Shown piece by piece: positions 5,045 to 5,286 of a DNA stretch of 5,286 bases. The notes under the pieces were generated by a model. That model had not been told where the DNA came from, searched no databases, and saw nothing but the letters and a program-made list of their open reading frames with translations. Made by a program: the position numbers and the translations under genes. The stretch's first letter is position 1, and the number at the start of each line of letters is the position of its first letter. Source of the stretch: Spirochaetaceae bacterium (GTDB taxonomy: Bacteria > Spirochaetota > Spirochaetia > UBA9216); assembly GCA_028527945.1 (NCBI GenBank), contig JAQQAK010000450.1:1-5286 (forward strand), given 5' to 3'.

Positions 5045-5286
5045 TAGCTGAAACTTTTATACCAGGAAATGGCCTTTTGTATAAACTTGACGCAAGAGCT
5101 AAGTTTATATTTTTGCTTATTTCTACTGTTCTCTTACTTGTAGAAACATCTCTGAGTGTTCAGGTATCTTTTCTTCTTTTTTTAGTTTTTCTAATTGCAA
5201 TAACTTTAGGAGTTAGCAAGATTCTTGTCCCCATTCGTTCAATTTTGCCTGTAATAATACTTACAGCCATACTTACCCCTTTATTT
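5041..5286 (+). CDS. ecfT: ECF transporter transmembrane protein EcfT (CbiQ family), N-terminal part
   Basis: I translated 82 codons from ATG 5041 to the right edge with no stop, so the gene is cut by the window. The ATG overlaps the TGA of the ATPase gene (ATGA), indicating translational coupling; the preceding GGTGAT is at best a weak ribosome binding site. The N-terminus LLYKLDARAKFIFLLIS (12-28) matches the CbiQ/EcfT opening in which a short amphipathic start with an LDxRxK motif leads into the first membrane helix. Hydrophobic segments follow at about 21-34, 40-57 and 67-82. EcfT is the membrane scaffold that links the ATPases to the substrate-binding S component. The Ala-Arg-Gly coupling motifs that would confirm the family lie beyond the window. 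High confidence from hydrophobicity, opening motif and operon position. Confidence 0.88.
   Translation, partial: MIAETFIPGNGLLYKLDARAKFIFLLISTVLLLVETSLSVQVSFLLFLVFLIAITLGVSKILVPIRSILPVIILTAILTPLF

Overview
The window is AT-rich bacterial DNA (GC in the mid-thirties by eye). It holds two gene sets transcribed away from each other from a 361-bp intergenic region (3175-3535). The taxon is not fixed by the sequence. A Mycobacterium-type XPB helicase, a protein built from MotA- and FliG-like pieces and an ECF transporter together suggest a flagellated, host-associated or anaerobic low-GC bacterium. A Treponema-like spirochaete is my best guess, as inference only.

Left arm, minus strand, read right to left: (1) a 249-codon soluble protein at 3174-2425 that resembles the two cytoplasmic pieces of the stator protein MotA, with all membrane helices missing, joined to a FliG C-terminal-like domain; (2) after 47 bp, a full-length XPB/ERCC3-type SF2 helicase at 2377-677; (3) after 58 bp, a partial winged-helix protein running off the left edge (618-1), probably an XPB-associated protein. 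The short gaps and shared strand suggest one operon, mainly a DNA repair or unwinding module, with a motor-like protein as its unexplained first gene.

Right arm, plus strand: (4) a 502-codon double ABC ATPase at 3536-5044, an EcfA-A' fusion in which one composite ATP site looks intact and the other degenerate; (5) overlapping it by ATGA, the start of an EcfT/CbiQ-like membrane protein (5041 to the right edge). Together they are the energising module of an ECF vitamin or metal importer. The substrate-binding S component is not in the window.

The intergenic region is unusually rich in structure. It has a consensus TATAAT promoter that would start transcription at the GTG of the ATPase gene (a leaderless mRNA), a 13-bp inverted repeat joining that promoter and start to a site about 70 bp upstream, a chain of small hairpins at 3295-3432 that matches no riboswitch I recognise, and an odd start region for the MotA/FliG-like gene with an out-of-frame 17-codon leader ORF. 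The strongest candidates for something new are the membrane-less MotA/FliG chimera beside XPB and the switch-like, apparently leaderless control region of the ECF operon.
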